Below are positions 6,090 through 6,098 of a stretch of 6,098 bases of DNA, one piece after another. The position numbers and the translations under genes were made by a program. Below the pieces are notes generated by a model that saw only the letters and a program-made list of their open reading frames with translations, was not told the origin of the DNA and did not search any database. The stretch is from Bacteroidota bacterium. GTDB lineage: Bacteria > Bacteroidota > Bacteroidia > Flavobacteriales > Flavobacteriaceae. Each line of letters starts with the position of its first letter. Positions within the stretch are counted from its first letter, which is position 1. The stretch spans positions 1-6,098 of the forward strand of contig SBFL01000368.1 of the NCBI GenBank assembly GCA_006227965.1, read 5' to 3'.

Positions 6090-6098
6090 AGCAGACAG

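Noticed and set aside
1..6098. Defence island, mobile element, CRISPR array or phage region
   Set aside because: No transposase, integrase, terminal inverted repeats, regular direct repeats or nuclease domains are visible; all genes fit chromosomal housekeeping or envelope families with similar composition.

Overview
The window looks like ordinary chromosomal sequence from the phylum Bacteroidota, most likely a marine member of the Flavobacteriaceae with a moderate G+C content. The glycyl-tRNA synthetase is the single-chain dimeric type and reads like flavobacterial versions. There is the 3' end of a TonB-dependent receptor, a lipoprotein with an Ig-like domain of a typically Bacteroidota kind, and TAnnTTTG-like promoter elements, while Shine-Dalgarno sites are weak or absent at several starts. 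Genus or species cannot be set from the sequence alone.

Layout from left to right. Bases 1-461 (+) hold the C-terminal part of a TonB-dependent outer-membrane receptor whose start lies outside the window. Its stop overlaps the stop of the convergent glyS gene (458-2005, -). Upstream of glyS on the same strand, 37 bases away, is a gene for a membrane-anchored coiled-coil protein of unknown function (2043-2939, -); the two probably form an operon. A 29-base gap separates it from the divergent comF-family phosphoribosyltransferase gene (2969-3670, +). After 51 bases comes a 539-residue predicted lipoprotein with an N-terminal SbsA/Big_5-type Ig-like domain (3722-5341, +). Its 3' end overlaps by 17 bases the convergent gene for a nitrilase-superfamily omega-amidase-like enzyme (5325-6089, -), whose start is close to the window edge.

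Functionally this is a mixed housekeeping block: translation (GlyRS), envelope (receptor, lipoprotein, coiled-coil anchor), a DNA-uptake-associated phosphoribosyltransferase homologue, and amide metabolism. I see no pathway that ties the genes together. The block is very compact, and no intergenic gap exceeds 51 bases. I found no tRNA, rRNA, insertion sequence, CRISPR array, phage gene or convincing rho-independent terminator.

I do not see a new defence or mobile system here. The items most worth following up are the uncharacterised coiled-coil protein next to glyS, a degenerate internal repeat with Asp/Asn-rich loops in the lipoprotein, that lipoprotein's non-canonical lipobox, and the tight 3' and 5' overlaps.
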